From Desulfoscipio sp. XC116 (lineage in GTDB: Bacteria; Bacillota; Desulfotomaculia; Desulfotomaculales; Desulfallaceae), in the NCBI RefSeq assembly GCF_039851975.1, contig NZ_CP156660.1, forward strand, positions 806,001 through 870,000: 64,000 nt of DNA. The letters are read 5' to 3'. Shown piece after piece: positions 7,903 to 16,032 of the stretch. A program made the translations under genes and the position numbers. The notes beneath the pieces are model-generated. The model was not told where the DNA came from. It saw only the letters and a list, made by a program, of their open reading frames with translations, and made no database searches. The first letter of the stretch is position 1, and each line of letters begins with the position of its first letter.

Positions 7903-9261
7903 TTATCGCAAATTCATTTTTTGCAAGGCTTGTTCAGAAGCTATGGTAATAGGTTCACGACTGGGCTCGGAAGAACAGTCGGGGTTTCCGGCACACATCA
8001 GAGTGGTCATTTGCTTTGCAGTCATTCCCCCTAGAATGAGAGCATTAATGGTATCTATTTCTTTTACAGGTGCCACAGTATTGCTGATAATTTGTCCGCC
8101 CAGCAGTTTTTGCGTGATTTTATCAAATACCAGTTTTAGCGTCCAAGACTCATTTCCCGGGATCATCCTATGCTTGCTGCTGGAATCGACCGTCACTCCC
8201 AAAGCGTTAAATCCTTCTTTTGCAGCCTGGTCTTCATTCAGCCCGGTGGCGCCGATATATTTATTAAAAATACGCACTGCTGAATTATTCAAAACCCCTG
8301 GAAAAGGAATATTATAGCCGGCAAGCCTTTTGGCAATAAGGCGCCCCTGGATAACTGCCGGTCCGCGCAATAAAGAGGGTGCTAACTTTTTAGTGATGAA
8401 ATGTTCCGTTTCGATAATATCCCCGCCCGCTAAGATATCGGGGTTGGAAGTTTCCAGGTATTCATTTACTTTAAGTCCGGTTTTTCCTATTTCTAATCCT
8501 GCTTCTCTGGCTAGTTCCAGGTTAGGGCGGGTACCTACGGAAAGCACCACCATATCCGCATCTAAAATTTCCCTATTGTCCAGTATTACACCGCTGACCG
8601 CTCCATTTTTCCCCATAATCTCCGTTACTTTTTGCTTTGTTTTTAGCTGAAAACCCTGCTCCTTTAAAAAATTAGTTGCAATTTGCCCCATTTCTTTGTC
8701 CAGCATGAGTGGAAGCGGGTGCTCTAACAGTTCAATAATCGTTATATCGTATACACCAGGATTTTCCTCGCTAAGAAGTGCAGCCAACTCAAGATTCAGG
8801 AAACCGGCTCCCACAAAAACCAGCTTTTGGGGATGTTTGTTTTGCAAATAATTTTGTATTTTTTGGGCGTCGGGAGCGTTGCGCAAAGTAAAAACACCCT
8901 GCAGTTCATTGCCCGGTATAGGAGGAACAAAGGGGCTGGCGCCGGTAGCAAGAACAAGTTTATCATAGGGTAATTTTCTTCCGGTAGAAATAGTTATATT
9001 TTTAGCGTTAACGTCCAAGGTGGTAACTCTGTCTATTATGAGATTAATTCCTGCGTCCGCAAACATCTTATCGGGATTTGTAATAGAATCGACAGTAGCC
9101 TGACCGGCCACCACATGGGGCAGAGCTCAACGGACAATAAAGCGTTCTTCCGCGCGAATAATGGTGACGTTAACATCCGGCATCAGTTTTTTAGCTAATA
9201 TTGCCGCAGGACCGCCCAATCCACCGCATCCAACAATAACCAACTGTTCACCTATTTGCAT
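7903..9261 (-). CDS. Selenocysteine-containing FAD/NAD(P)-dependent disulfide-type oxidoreductase
   Basis: One 452-residue protein read through an in-frame UGA (9127-9129) at codon 45. Without readthrough it would be two fragments that join exactly: the N-terminal dinucleotide motif VIVGCGGLGG (residues about 8-17) and the rest of a CoA-disulfide-reductase/NADH-oxidase fold with LATGASP, a second NAD motif VFVGAGFLNLELA and the FAD motif ILAGGDI. The UGA falls in RFIVR-U-ALPHVVAG, where the family has its redox-active cysteine, and a bacterial SECIS-like hairpin follows at 9095-9111. Near the C-terminus CAGNPDC could supply a partner thiol. Start 9261 has GGAGGGGG upstream. It is divergent from a MarR gene that may control it. 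Substrate unknown. Confidence 0.87.
9095..9129 (-). promoter_or_regulatory. UGA codon and bacterial SECIS-like hairpin
   Basis: Fifteen bases after the UGA, GTGGCC (9111-9106) pairs with GGCTAC (9100-9095) around the loop GGUCA. The stem length, the GU in the apical loop and the distance match the known formate dehydrogenase SECIS of E. coli. This supports selenocysteine insertion rather than a nonsense mutation. Confidence 0.75.
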
Positions 9262-9514
9262 TATTTCCCCCTCCTTTTGCATAACTATTAAATTCAATAT
9301 TATGATAATACGATATATTTTATAAAGCAATACCGGCCATTAAAAGATACTGTGTCTTATCGTTGATATTCTCATCTATACTAATCGTATCTCAATGTTA
9401 TGAAACCATGTTAAATAATATAGCTGCGGATAAATTTTGAAAGAGTTTAATCGGCCTTTTAGAATTCACTAAAAGCTTTGCCCCGCTATTCTTCCTCCAG
9501 GACCCTTTGAATAC

Positions 9515-9561
9515 TTGACTTTATGTTGTTAGCATGTTAACGTTATTGTTAGCATGCTAAC
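9515..9561 (+). promoter_or_regulatory. Tandem palindromic operators before the MarR gene
   Basis: GTTAGCATGTTAAC (9528-9541) and GTTAGCATGCTAAC (9548-9561) are two near-identical dyads centred 20 bp apart, so on the same DNA face. A TTGACT -35-like element precedes them at 9515. They fit MarR-family binding sites and suggest autoregulation and control of the divergent selenoprotein oxidoreductase gene. Confidence 0.65.
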
Positions 9562-10036
9562 ATATAGTATTGGGGGGATAAAAATAGAGCAAAACGAAGA
9601 TGCACTGGATCGCTACCTTTCAAAGCGCACGCTATATGAACTAAAAACGACTTGGGAAGCTATAGAGGATGTTTTTTCTATTCATTTTGCCCGTTACGGC
9701 CTTTCCTCGGCTAAATTCAACGCCCTGGTTCATCTGTACATGGCGGGTGATCATGGATTAACACAGTCGGAATTGGGTAAAAAGGTACTGGCCTCCCGGC
9801 CCACAATTTCAGGGCTTGTTGAACGATTGGAGAAAGAAGACCTTGTGGTTCGAAATACCGACCCCGCGGATAAAAGGGTGTTTCGGGTCTGCCTCACCAA
9901 CAGGGCTTTTGCGCTGATGCACGCCTTCCTGCCCGTACACAATGATTACATGCATAAAGTTATGTCCGTTCTTGACAGACATGGCAGGGAAGCATTGATT
10001 TCACTGCTGGAAAAAATAAAAAAAGGATTGGGTTGA
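9554..10036 (+). CDS. MarR-family transcriptional regulator
   Basis: Up to 160 residues with the MarR winged helix: ...SSAKFNALVHLYMAG, LTQSELGKKVLASRPTISGL as recognition helix, and the wing with DPADKRVFRVCLT. The only canonical in-frame start is ATG 9554, but it sits inside the second operator palindrome and lacks a ribosome-binding site. A GGGGGG run at about 9571-9576 suggests that translation could really begin a little later at a rare ATT/ATA codon near 9584, just before EQNEDALDRYL. Next to the divergent Sec-oxidoreductase and followed by a Fe-S protein gene, it may respond to redox or sulfur compounds; the ligand is unknown. Confidence 0.88.
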   Translation: MLTYSIGGIKIEQNEDALDRYLSKRTLYELKTTWEAIEDVFSIHFARYGLSSAKFNALVHLYMAGDHGLTQSELGKKVLASRPTISGLVERLEKEDLVVRNTDPADKRVFRVCLTNRAFALMHAFLPVHNDYMHKVMSVLDRHGREALISLLEKIKKGLG

Positions 10037-10068
10037 GTTAAACTGTATTTGAATTGGAGGTACTGCTT

Positions 10069-10869
10069 ATGTCGCAACTAAATAATCCATTGGAAATATA
10101 TAAGTTACTCCCGAAATCGAATTGCGGACATTGTCAAATGCCGACATGTTTGGCCTTTGCAGATGCGGTAATCAAGGGTGAAAAACGTCTTGATGGCTGT
10201 CCTCGTTTGGAAAAGAATATAGTTGAACGATTTAATGTGCGAGTTGTCAAACGAGTGCCTTATGAGCAGCAAATAGAGCAATTGCTGGAACAACTGAAAA
10301 GAGAAATGGCCACACGGGATTTCTATTCATCAGCGGAAAGATTGGGAGCATTGTTTACGGGAGATAAATTAAAAATTAAATGTTTAGGTAAAGACTTTTT
10401 TATCGATTTTAATGGAAATATCACATCTGATTGCCATGTGTTTTCATGGTTAACAATACCATTGCTTGACTATGTTATATCGTGTTCGGGAATCAATGTT
10501 TCCGGACAATGGGTTCCGTTTAGGGAACTAAAAAATGGGATGACATGGATTCCGCTTTTTGAGCCTTTATGCGAGAAACCTCTAAAGCAAATTGCTGATA
10601 TTCATACCGATCTTCTTGAAATTATTTTACACGTGTTTGGTGGAAAGCCGGCGACGATTAATTATTCTTCTGATTTCTCACTTGTTTTACATCCCCTGCC
10701 GAAAGTCCCTATTCTCATCTGCTATTCCAAGCCGGAAGAAGAATTTGAATCCAAACTCAATATTTTTTTCGATACAACTGCGGAAGATAATCTTAACATT
10801 CGATCAGTCTTTGGTATTACCTCGGGGCTTGTGAGGATGTTTGAAAAAATTTCTCTTAGGCATGGTTAA
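10069..10869 (+). CDS. DUF3786-type protein with N-terminal 4Fe-4S motif
   Basis: About 266 residues. The N-terminus has Cys residues spaced CGHCQMPTC plus a later Cys (DGCPRL), the four-cysteine Fe-S motif also found at the start of the corrinoid iron-sulfur protein and related domains. The remainder (about 85-260) resembles the DUF3786 domain common in anaerobes with tetrapyrrole or C1 metabolism, with WLTIPLLDYVI and WVPFRELKNG segments. ATG 10069 follows GGAGG at the right distance. It lies 32 bp after the MarR gene and may be cotranscribed. Function unknown. Confidence 0.75.
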   Translation: MSQLNNPLEIYKLLPKSNCGHCQMPTCLAFADAVIKGEKRLDGCPRLEKNIVERFNVRVVKRVPYEQQIEQLLEQLKREMATRDFYSSAERLGALFTGDKLKIKCLGKDFFIDFNGNITSDCHVFSWLTIPLLDYVISCSGINVSGQWVPFRELKNGMTWIPLFEPLCEKPLKQIADIHTDLLEIILHVFGGKPATINYSSDFSLVLHPLPKVPILICYSKPEEEFESKLNIFFDTTAEDNLNIRSVFGITSGLVRMFEKISLRHG

Positions 10870-10973
10870 GATACTAATTCCAAGCAATATTTCCCATGCT
10901 TCCCTCTCCTTCTCTTTCCTTTGCGGTGCTTTAAGAGATCTTCCAATTTCAAAAGAAAGGTTCTGAATGACGG

Positions 10974-11636
10974 GTGGATATAAATAAAAATTGTTTTATT
11001 TCATGGAGTGGTGGAAAGGATTCCTGTCTTGCTTTGTATAAAGCTTTAGAACAGGTATATAACCCCAAGAAACTGCTTACCATGTTCAGCATGGAAAATG
11101 GCATAAGCTCAGCCCACAGATTAAAGAAAGAAATCATTAAAGCTCAAGCCGGTGCAGTTGGTATTGAATGTTCAATAGGGGAAGCATTGTTTAATGATTA
11201 TGAAGAAGTATTTGTCACACACCTTAAGCTCTTTAAAGAGCAGGGCATAGACTATGGTATTTTCGGTGATATCGATCTAGATGAGCACAAGCAGTGGGAG
11301 GATAGAGTATGCAAAAGAGCCTCTATTGCTGCAGTGTTGCCTCTATGGCAAAAGGATAGAAAAGAATTGGTAAGGGAGTTTTTAAACGCGGGTTTCAAAG
11401 CAAAGATAGCAGTAGTTAATACAACAATGCTGGATAGCAGATTCTTGGGACAAGACTTGAGTTTCTCATTGATGGAAGAAATTGAAGCGTACGGCGCGGA
11501 CGTATGTGGGGAAAATGGTGAGTATCATACAGTGGTATATGATGGACCAATCTTTAAGAAGCCTGTTGATTTAAAATTCGGTACCGAGATAATTCCTGTA
11601 GCAGAGATGTGGGCTCAAATTGAGGTAAGTATTTAA
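10974..11636 (+). CDS. PP-loop ATP pyrophosphatase, Dph6/DUF71-like
   Basis: A 220-residue protein with the PP-loop SWSGGKDSCLALYKA (residues about 9-23), typical of enzymes that adenylate a substrate, and the downstream GIFGDIDL and GENGEYHT segments characteristic of the Dph6 (diphthine-ammonia ligase) family. Bacteria do not make diphthamide, so the bacterial substrate is unknown. GTG 10974 is the first in-frame start; its ribosome-binding site (AAAGAAAGG) is rather distant. Confidence 0.8.
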   Translation: MDINKNCFISWSGGKDSCLALYKALEQVYNPKKLLTMFSMENGISSAHRLKKEIIKAQAGAVGIECSIGEALFNDYEEVFVTHLKLFKEQGIDYGIFGDIDLDEHKQWEDRVCKRASIAAVLPLWQKDRKELVREFLNAGFKAKIAVVNTTMLDSRFLGQDLSFSLMEEIEAYGADVCGENGEYHTVVYDGPIFKKPVDLKFGTEIIPVAEMWAQIEVSI

Positions 11637-11669
11637 TAAAATATTGTTTTCATTTCAGGGGTGTTCGCC

Positions 11670-12824
11670 ATGACCATCATTCACGTTGATATGGATGCTT
11701 TTTTCGCCTCGGTGGAACAAAGGGACAACCCGGAACTGCGGGGCAGGCCCGTGGCCGTGGGCGGCAGTCCGGATCAAAGGGGTGTGGTGGCGGCCGCTTC
11801 GTACGAGGCGCGCCGGTTCGGCGTGCGGTCGGCGATGGCCATGGCTATTGCCGTAAAGCTTTGCCCCGGGTTGGTTATTGTGCCAACCAACCATAGAAGG
11901 TATAAGCAAGTATCCGATGTGGTGATGGAGATTTTCCGTTCTTATACGCCTGTGGTGGAGCCCCTTTCGCTGGATGAAGCGTTCCTGGACGTAACCGGAA
12001 GCGAGAAGCTGTTCGGATCGCCGGAGACTATCGGGATGGAGATCCAAAGGCGCATAGAGGAAGAACTGCAGCTATCCGCCTCGGTGGGCATCGGTCCCAA
12101 TAAGTTTATCGCCAAGCTGGCTTCGGATTACCAAAAGCCCGGCGGTTTTACGGTCATTCCGTCGGAGAAAGTGTTGGACTTTCTGACGCCGCTGCCGGTG
12201 GAAAAGATATGGGGTACCGGTGAGAAGACTGTGGACAGGTTAAAACGCGTTGGTATTAAGACTATTGGTCAGCTGCGGGAACTGTCCCTTGATTTTTTGG
12301 AGGGGAGTTTCGGCAGGTACGGCAGGGCGCTGTACGGTTTCGCCCGGGGCAAGGATGACAGGCCGGTGGAGCCGCACCGCGAAGCCAAGTCAATTGGCAA
12401 GGAGATCACTTTCCCAGAGGATGTTGGGAACATGGAGGAACTGCGGCAGACACTGCGCGCGCTGGCGGAAGAGGTCGGGCGCAGTCTGCGTCGTAAAGAC
12501 ATTAAATGCGGCTCGGTTACTCTAAAAATCAAATACCCCGATCGCCAACTGGTCACCCGTACCGAAAGGTTGCCCGAACCCACGAACCTGACCGGTATCA
12601 TTTATGGAACGGCCGGATTTTTACTGAATAAGCACTGCAAACCGCCGGTCAGGCTTATCGGCATAACATGCACCGGGCTGACCGGGGAACGGTTAATTAC
12701 CTTGTTTCGGGACGAAAAACAGGTCAGGGAGGAAAAAATCACGGCGACCCTGGATAAGCTGAAGGACCGTTACGGCGAAGATGTTGTCAGGGTGGCAAGT
12801 TTGTTTAAAAAACGCGAAAAATAA
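11670..12824 (+). CDS. dinB: DNA polymerase IV (Y-family)
   Basis: About 384 residues. It starts with IHVDMDAFFASVEQ, the Y-family metal-binding and steric-gate region, then YEARRFGVRSAM and the catalytic SLDEAFLDVT. The thumb region has SVGIGPNKFIAKLASDYQKP, and a little-finger domain follows to residue about 350. It performs error-prone translesion synthesis. ATG 11670 is preferred over GTG 11661, which overlaps the AGGGG ribosome-binding site. GC content is clearly higher than in the preceding genes. Confidence 0.95.
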   Translation: MTIIHVDMDAFFASVEQRDNPELRGRPVAVGGSPDQRGVVAAASYEARRFGVRSAMAMAIAVKLCPGLVIVPTNHRRYKQVSDVVMEIFRSYTPVVEPLSLDEAFLDVTGSEKLFGSPETIGMEIQRRIEEELQLSASVGIGPNKFIAKLASDYQKPGGFTVIPSEKVLDFLTPLPVEKIWGTGEKTVDRLKRVGIKTIGQLRELSLDFLEGSFGRYGRALYGFARGKDDRPVEPHREAKSIGKEITFPEDVGNMEELRQTLRALAEEVGRSLRRKDIKCGSVTLKIKYPDRQLVTRTERLPEPTNLTGIIYGTAGFLLNKHCKPPVRLIGITCTGLTGERLITLFRDEKQVREEKITATLDKLKDRYGEDVVRVASLFKKREK

Positions 12825-12967
12825 GGGGTGCGGATGAGGCTCAATGGATGATGGCTATAATTGTTATGACGCAGTCGCCTTTCACCGATGATGGATTCGG
12901 ACGGGCAAAACTGCTCCCGGCTAACCGATAAGCTTTTGGTTGCCTATTCCCGCGTAAGATGGTATAT

Positions 12968-13010
12968 AAAGCAAGGAGCTATTGACATTCAGGCAATAGC
13001 TCCTTGCTTT
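12968..13010 (+). terminator. Perfect 17-bp hairpin (probable terminator)
   Basis: AAAGCAAGGAGCTATTG (12968-12984) is followed after nine bases by its exact complement (12994-13010). Only a short T-run follows. It may end transcription of dinB and of the convergent c-di-GMP operon. Nothing else convincing is seen in 12825-13141. Confidence 0.6.
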
Positions 13011-13141
13011 ATATTAATGCTCAATATGGGTAACCGAAGGTTCGGTAACGAAGCCAATATTATGATCGGAATAGCTGAAAATAGCTGCCAGGGACATCTT
13101 AAAAAACAGTGTGAATAGGCGGGAAAATTAACAAGCCACAG

Positions 13142-13984
13142 TTAATCCGTTTCCACAATATAACTTTCATTAATCACTTTAGCTTTTGTAGAAGCTAAGC
13201 TTGCTTTGTTTATTAGATTTTCAACTACTTCATAACATTTTAATTCACTTCTGGCATACCTTCTTTGGCCACCACAAATACCGGCCGATACAGTAGCGGA
13301 AACTCCGGCCTTGGAGGTTTCAACAGCTATTAAATCAACTATAATTTTAACTAGTTTTTCAGTATTATTTATTTTTCTTAGAGAAATAAGGACGAATTCG
13401 TCACCGCCATATCTGCAAACAAAGTCACAGCTTGCTTGTATGGTATCTTTAAAAACTTTAACTATTTGTTTCAAACAATGATCGCCGTATACATGGCCGT
13501 ATTTTTTGTTCAATTGTCCAAAATTATTTACATCAAATAAAGCTACGGAAATTTCATGTCCTTCCGAAAGTAACTTTGAAGCAACCTGATATATATAACT
13601 GGCATTATATATGCCGGTTAATGGGTCATATAGTTGACCCATATGTTTCATTATTGTGGATTTGGTTATCATTCCGACTACTTTATTGTTTTTTAACACA
13701 GGCATACGTTCTATTTTATATTTATCTAACAGCTCCGCTGCTTCCCAAATTGTATCACCGGGTTCACATGAAATAACCGGGTTGCTCATTGAATCGGCCA
13801 CAATCCGGTTGGGGTGATGAAAACGTACATCTTTGGAAGTAATTATGCCAATTAAAGTTTCACCTTCTATAACCGGCAATCCGCCGACTTTATGTTCTTG
13901 CATATACTTGGCGGCTTGTGAGACACTTTCTCCGGAGGTAATTGAAAAAACAGGGCTACTCATTATGTACTCTATGTTATACAT
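13142..13984 (-). CDS. CBS-pair diguanylate cyclase (GGDEF)
   Basis: About 280 residues. Two CBS domains (about 5-55 and 65-120) precede a GGDEF domain with the canonical active site RYGGDEFVL, so it should synthesise c-di-GMP from GTP; CBS pairs usually sense adenine nucleotides. DPLTGIYNASYI marks the start of the cyclase domain. ATG 13984 overlaps the stop of the preceding gene, so translation is probably coupled. Third gene of an operon with an HD-GYP protein. Confidence 0.9.
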   Translation of the reverse strand: MYNIEYIMSSPVFSITSGESVSQAAKYMQEHKVGGLPVIEGETLIGIITSKDVRFHHPNRIVADSMSNPVISCEPGDTIWEAAELLDKYKIERMPVLKNNKVVGMITKSTIMKHMGQLYDPLTGIYNASYIYQVASKLLSEGHEISVALFDVNNFGQLNKKYGHVYGDHCLKQIVKVFKDTIQASCDFVCRYGGDEFVLISLRKINNTEKLVKIIVDLIAVETSKAGVSATVSAGICGGQRRYARSELKCYEVVENLINKASLASTKAKVINESYIVETD

Positions 13985-14339
13985 TAATATCAACTTCTTT
14001 AAATACTGAAACTGAGATTTCTAGTTTAGCTTTAATCAAGGATTGTGCGCTAGTTAATTTAATACCTTCTTCCAGTATGGTCTTGATCAGTGTATCTCTG
14101 GGTATCCAGTTAAATAAACTGGTTTTTACAGCTATGGCTTCAATATTGCTGTTTTCGATTAAAATAACCTCATATTGTCCGGGCGCCAAGGCGTTAATCA
14201 TTCTGCGAGTGGCTTCGGGACCGATTGGTGCGCGTTTGCCGATAAGTAATAAATCCTGCATAGGCGGGAGGTCAAATTCAGAAAAACGTATTTGTAAATT
14301 TGCCTTTTTGTTGCGAAAATTCTTATTATTAATGCTCAT
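13977..14339 (-). CDS. Unrecognised protein in c-di-GMP operon
   Basis: About 120 residues, basic N-terminus, no membrane segment, no motif that I recognise. The sequence contains GKRAPIGPEATRRM and an alternating strand pattern (QYEVILIENSNIEAIAVK). It lies between an HD-GYP phosphodiesterase gene (overlap or a few bases) and the CBS-GGDEF gene (8-base overlap), so it probably takes part in the same signalling function, perhaps as receptor or partner. Start 14339 chosen for GAGG upstream. Confidence 0.65.
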   Translation of the reverse strand: MSINNKNFRNKKANLQIRFSEFDLPPMQDLLLIGKRAPIGPEATRRMINALAPGQYEVILIENSNIEAIAVKTSLFNWIPRDTLIKTILEEGIKLTSAQSLIKAKLEISVSVFKEVDINV

Positions 14340-14367
14340 AAATATGCAACCTCTTTTCAATATTGTT

Positions 14368-14979
14368 TTATACAATATTGCTAAATGCTTTATGCCAGAA
14401 ATTAATATCGCTTGTTTTGAGAGGCGTCTTAATTAATTCTACAATACATAATTCAAATGCCTGGACTAAATCAGGGTCAAATTGCAGGCCTCTATTCCTG
14501 TTAAGTTCTGAAAGAGCATCATTTAGGGTTTTAGGCTTTTGATATGGCCTGGGGCTTGTCATTGCGTCAAATGCATCCGCTATGGCTACAATGCGTGCCG
14601 GTTCAGGTATATCCCTTCCTGACAAACCTTCGTAACCATTTCCATCCCAGTGCTCATGATGATAAAGGATAATTGGTAAAAGATTATTGCATTTTTCAAA
14701 AGAGGATATTATTTTGGTGCCTAACACTGTATGTTGTTTAATTATGGAAAATTCTTTTTCCGATAGTCTAGTGGGTTTATAAAGTATTCTTTCATCAATG
14801 CAGCTTTTACCGATATCGTGCAATAAAGCCCCCAATGTTATTTTTTTTATCTCTTTGTGTGTGTAACCGGCATATTGGGCCATTTTCTGAGCAAGGTAGC
14901 ATACATTTAAAGAATGCATCCTCAGGTCTTGAGGAAACTTCAGAAGCATGCTATTGACAGTTTCTATATTTAAATGCAA
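14368..14979 (-). CDS. HD-GYP domain phosphodiesterase
   Basis: A 203-residue single-domain HD-GYP protein. LLHDIGKSCID gives the HD metal ligands, HHEHWDGNGYEGLSG the downstream histidines and GYP-like loop (here GYEG), and ADAFDAM the last metal site. Such proteins hydrolyse c-di-GMP or related dinucleotides. The GYP triad is replaced by GYE, which is common and not necessarily inactivating. The start is a TTG with GGAGGG upstream. It heads an operon that also encodes the opposing cyclase. Confidence 0.87.
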   Translation of the reverse strand: MHLNIETVNSMLLKFPQDLRMHSLNVCYLAQKMAQYAGYTHKEIKKITLGALLHDIGKSCIDERILYKPTRLSEKEFSIIKQHTVLGTKIISSFEKCNNLLPIILYHHEHWDGNGYEGLSGRDIPEPARIVAIADAFDAMTSPRPYQKPKTLNDALSELNRNRGLQFDPDLVQAFELCIVELIKTPLKTSDINFWHKAFSNIV

Positions 14980-15264
14980 TTGCTATTGTCCCTCCACTTT
15001 GACAAAAGACATATTCATCGATAAGAGGGGGGAAAATATTAATATATCTTTTTAGTATCATTTTCTCCCGCAACCTGGCAATCATTGCGCTGCAGATAAT
15101 CTTAAGCGCTTTAGACCCATGGCTTTGCGCCCTAATCTTTCGATGTAGTTTGCCTTTGTGAAACAGATATTAAAAATAAATTAAGCATATTATATAACTA
15201 TAAGGTTACATATTTCAACAAAAATAAACCACTTGTATGCATCGTAAAAAATTGAGGTTTAGAA

Positions 15265-15600
15265 ATGATTAAAAAGGTTGTTGGCAAAAATATAAAGCTC
15301 TACAGGATTCAAAAAGGCTTTTCTCAAACGAAAGCGGCCTCTTTAGTTGGCATTACACCTGCCTATTGGGGGTACCTGGAAAGAGGACAGAAAAATCCTT
15401 CTGTAGAGCTCGTTGCTATAATATCGGAAGTCCTTGGTGTTAAAGCAAGCTTGCTTTTTGTTGAATCAGCAGAGAATTTATCAGAAGAGCTTATACTTTA
15501 CCTGCATATGGTAAATGACATGGGCAATCAACACATAGGTTTTATATTAACTATAATTAAAGCCTACGTTGACTTATGTAAAGGTCTATCTACGACATGA
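15265..15600 (+). CDS. XRE-family helix-turn-helix regulator
   Basis: A 111-residue protein. Residues about 5-65 form a Cro/CI-type helix-turn-helix (NIKLYRIQKGFSQTKAASLVG, GYLERGQKNPSVELVAIIS). The C-terminal 45 residues are helical and lack a known domain. It stands alone, downstream of an AT-rich 285-bp gap that carries the promoters of both this gene and the divergent c-di-GMP operon. Target unknown. Confidence 0.85.
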   Translation: MIKKVVGKNIKLYRIQKGFSQTKAASLVGITPAYWGYLERGQKNPSVELVAIISEVLGVKASLLFVESAENLSEELILYLHMVNDMGNQHIGFILTIIKAYVDLCKGLSTT

Positions 15601-15801
15601 ATTACAGCTCATGACTTGCAATAACTTTCTTAAGAAAGTTATTCTATTATCTATGGATATTATCAATTGCTGTTGTTCCGAATCATTTAATTCTCCCCAG
15701 TCTTTTCCGGACAGGGCTTTCTCAATAATAGATTCAATTTGCTGCCGGGAAAAACCAAGTGCTTTCATTTTTAATTTAATGTTGTTGAGTTCCTCATGCA
15801 C
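15586..15801 (-). CDS. Small helical protein, unrecognised
   Basis: A 71-residue charged protein (EELNNIKLKMKALGFSRQQI...) that ends in CNSCRR. It starts at GTG 15801 with AGGAGAG nine bases before it. Its 3' end overlaps the convergent XRE gene by 15 bp. Helical, without signal or membrane segment. It could be a small regulator or partner of the XRE protein. Confidence 0.55.
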   Translation of the reverse strand: MHEELNNIKLKMKALGFSRQQIESIIEKALSGKDWGELNDSEQQQLIISIDNRITFLRKLLQVMSCNSCRR

Positions 15802-15857
15802 TATAAATCACTCTCCTGCAATTCTAAAAAGGAGTTCCCGTAAAAGGAACTCCTTTT

Positions 15858-15933
15858 TGGTGGGCTATGAAGGAATCGAACCTTCAACCTGACGATTAAG
15901 AGTCGCCTGCTCTGCCAATTGAGCTAATAGCCC
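15858..15933 (-). tRNA. tRNA-Lys(CTT)
   Basis: Complete cloverleaf with encoded CCA: acceptor GGGCTAT/ATAGCCC, D-arm GCTC...GAGC, anticodon loop CTCTTAA (anticodon CTT), T-loop TTCGATT. A T-rich hairpin lies just downstream. Confidence 0.95.
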
Positions 15934-15952
15934 TTATGTGCCAAAGAAAAGC

Positions 15953-16029
15953 TGGCTGGGGCGGCTGGATTCGAACCAACGAAATGCCGAAGTCGCCAGC
16001 TCGGTGCCTTACCGCTTGGCGACGCCCCA
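15953..16029 (-). tRNA. tRNA-Gln-like tRNA with 8-nt anticodon loop (function uncertain)
   Basis: Acceptor TGGGGCG/CGCCCCA with discriminator G and encoded CCA, D-arm GCCAAGCGGTAAGGC and T-arm GTTGGTTCGAATCCAGC are almost identical to the normal tRNA-Gln(TTG) at 35861-35935. The anticodon arm differs. CCGAG (16004-16000) pairs with TTCGG (15991-15987) and leaves an 8-nt loop, CTGGCGAC, instead of 7 nt. Counting from U33 the triplet would be GGC (Ala codons), or a quadruplet GGCG. The variable loop also has six instead of five bases. It could be a frameshift-type tRNA, a recoding tRNA or a decaying copy. Confidence 0.7.
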
Positions 16030-16032
16030 GTA

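Noticed and set aside
7903-9330. Two separate genes or a nonsense-broken pseudogene at the UGA of the flavoprotein
   Set aside because: The break falls exactly at the redox cysteine position, the rest is intact, and a SECIS-like hairpin follows. Selenocysteine is the simpler reading.
12888-13118. Small gene downstream of dinB
   Set aside because: The frame runs across the perfect terminator hairpin, has no RBS and no recognisable protein features.
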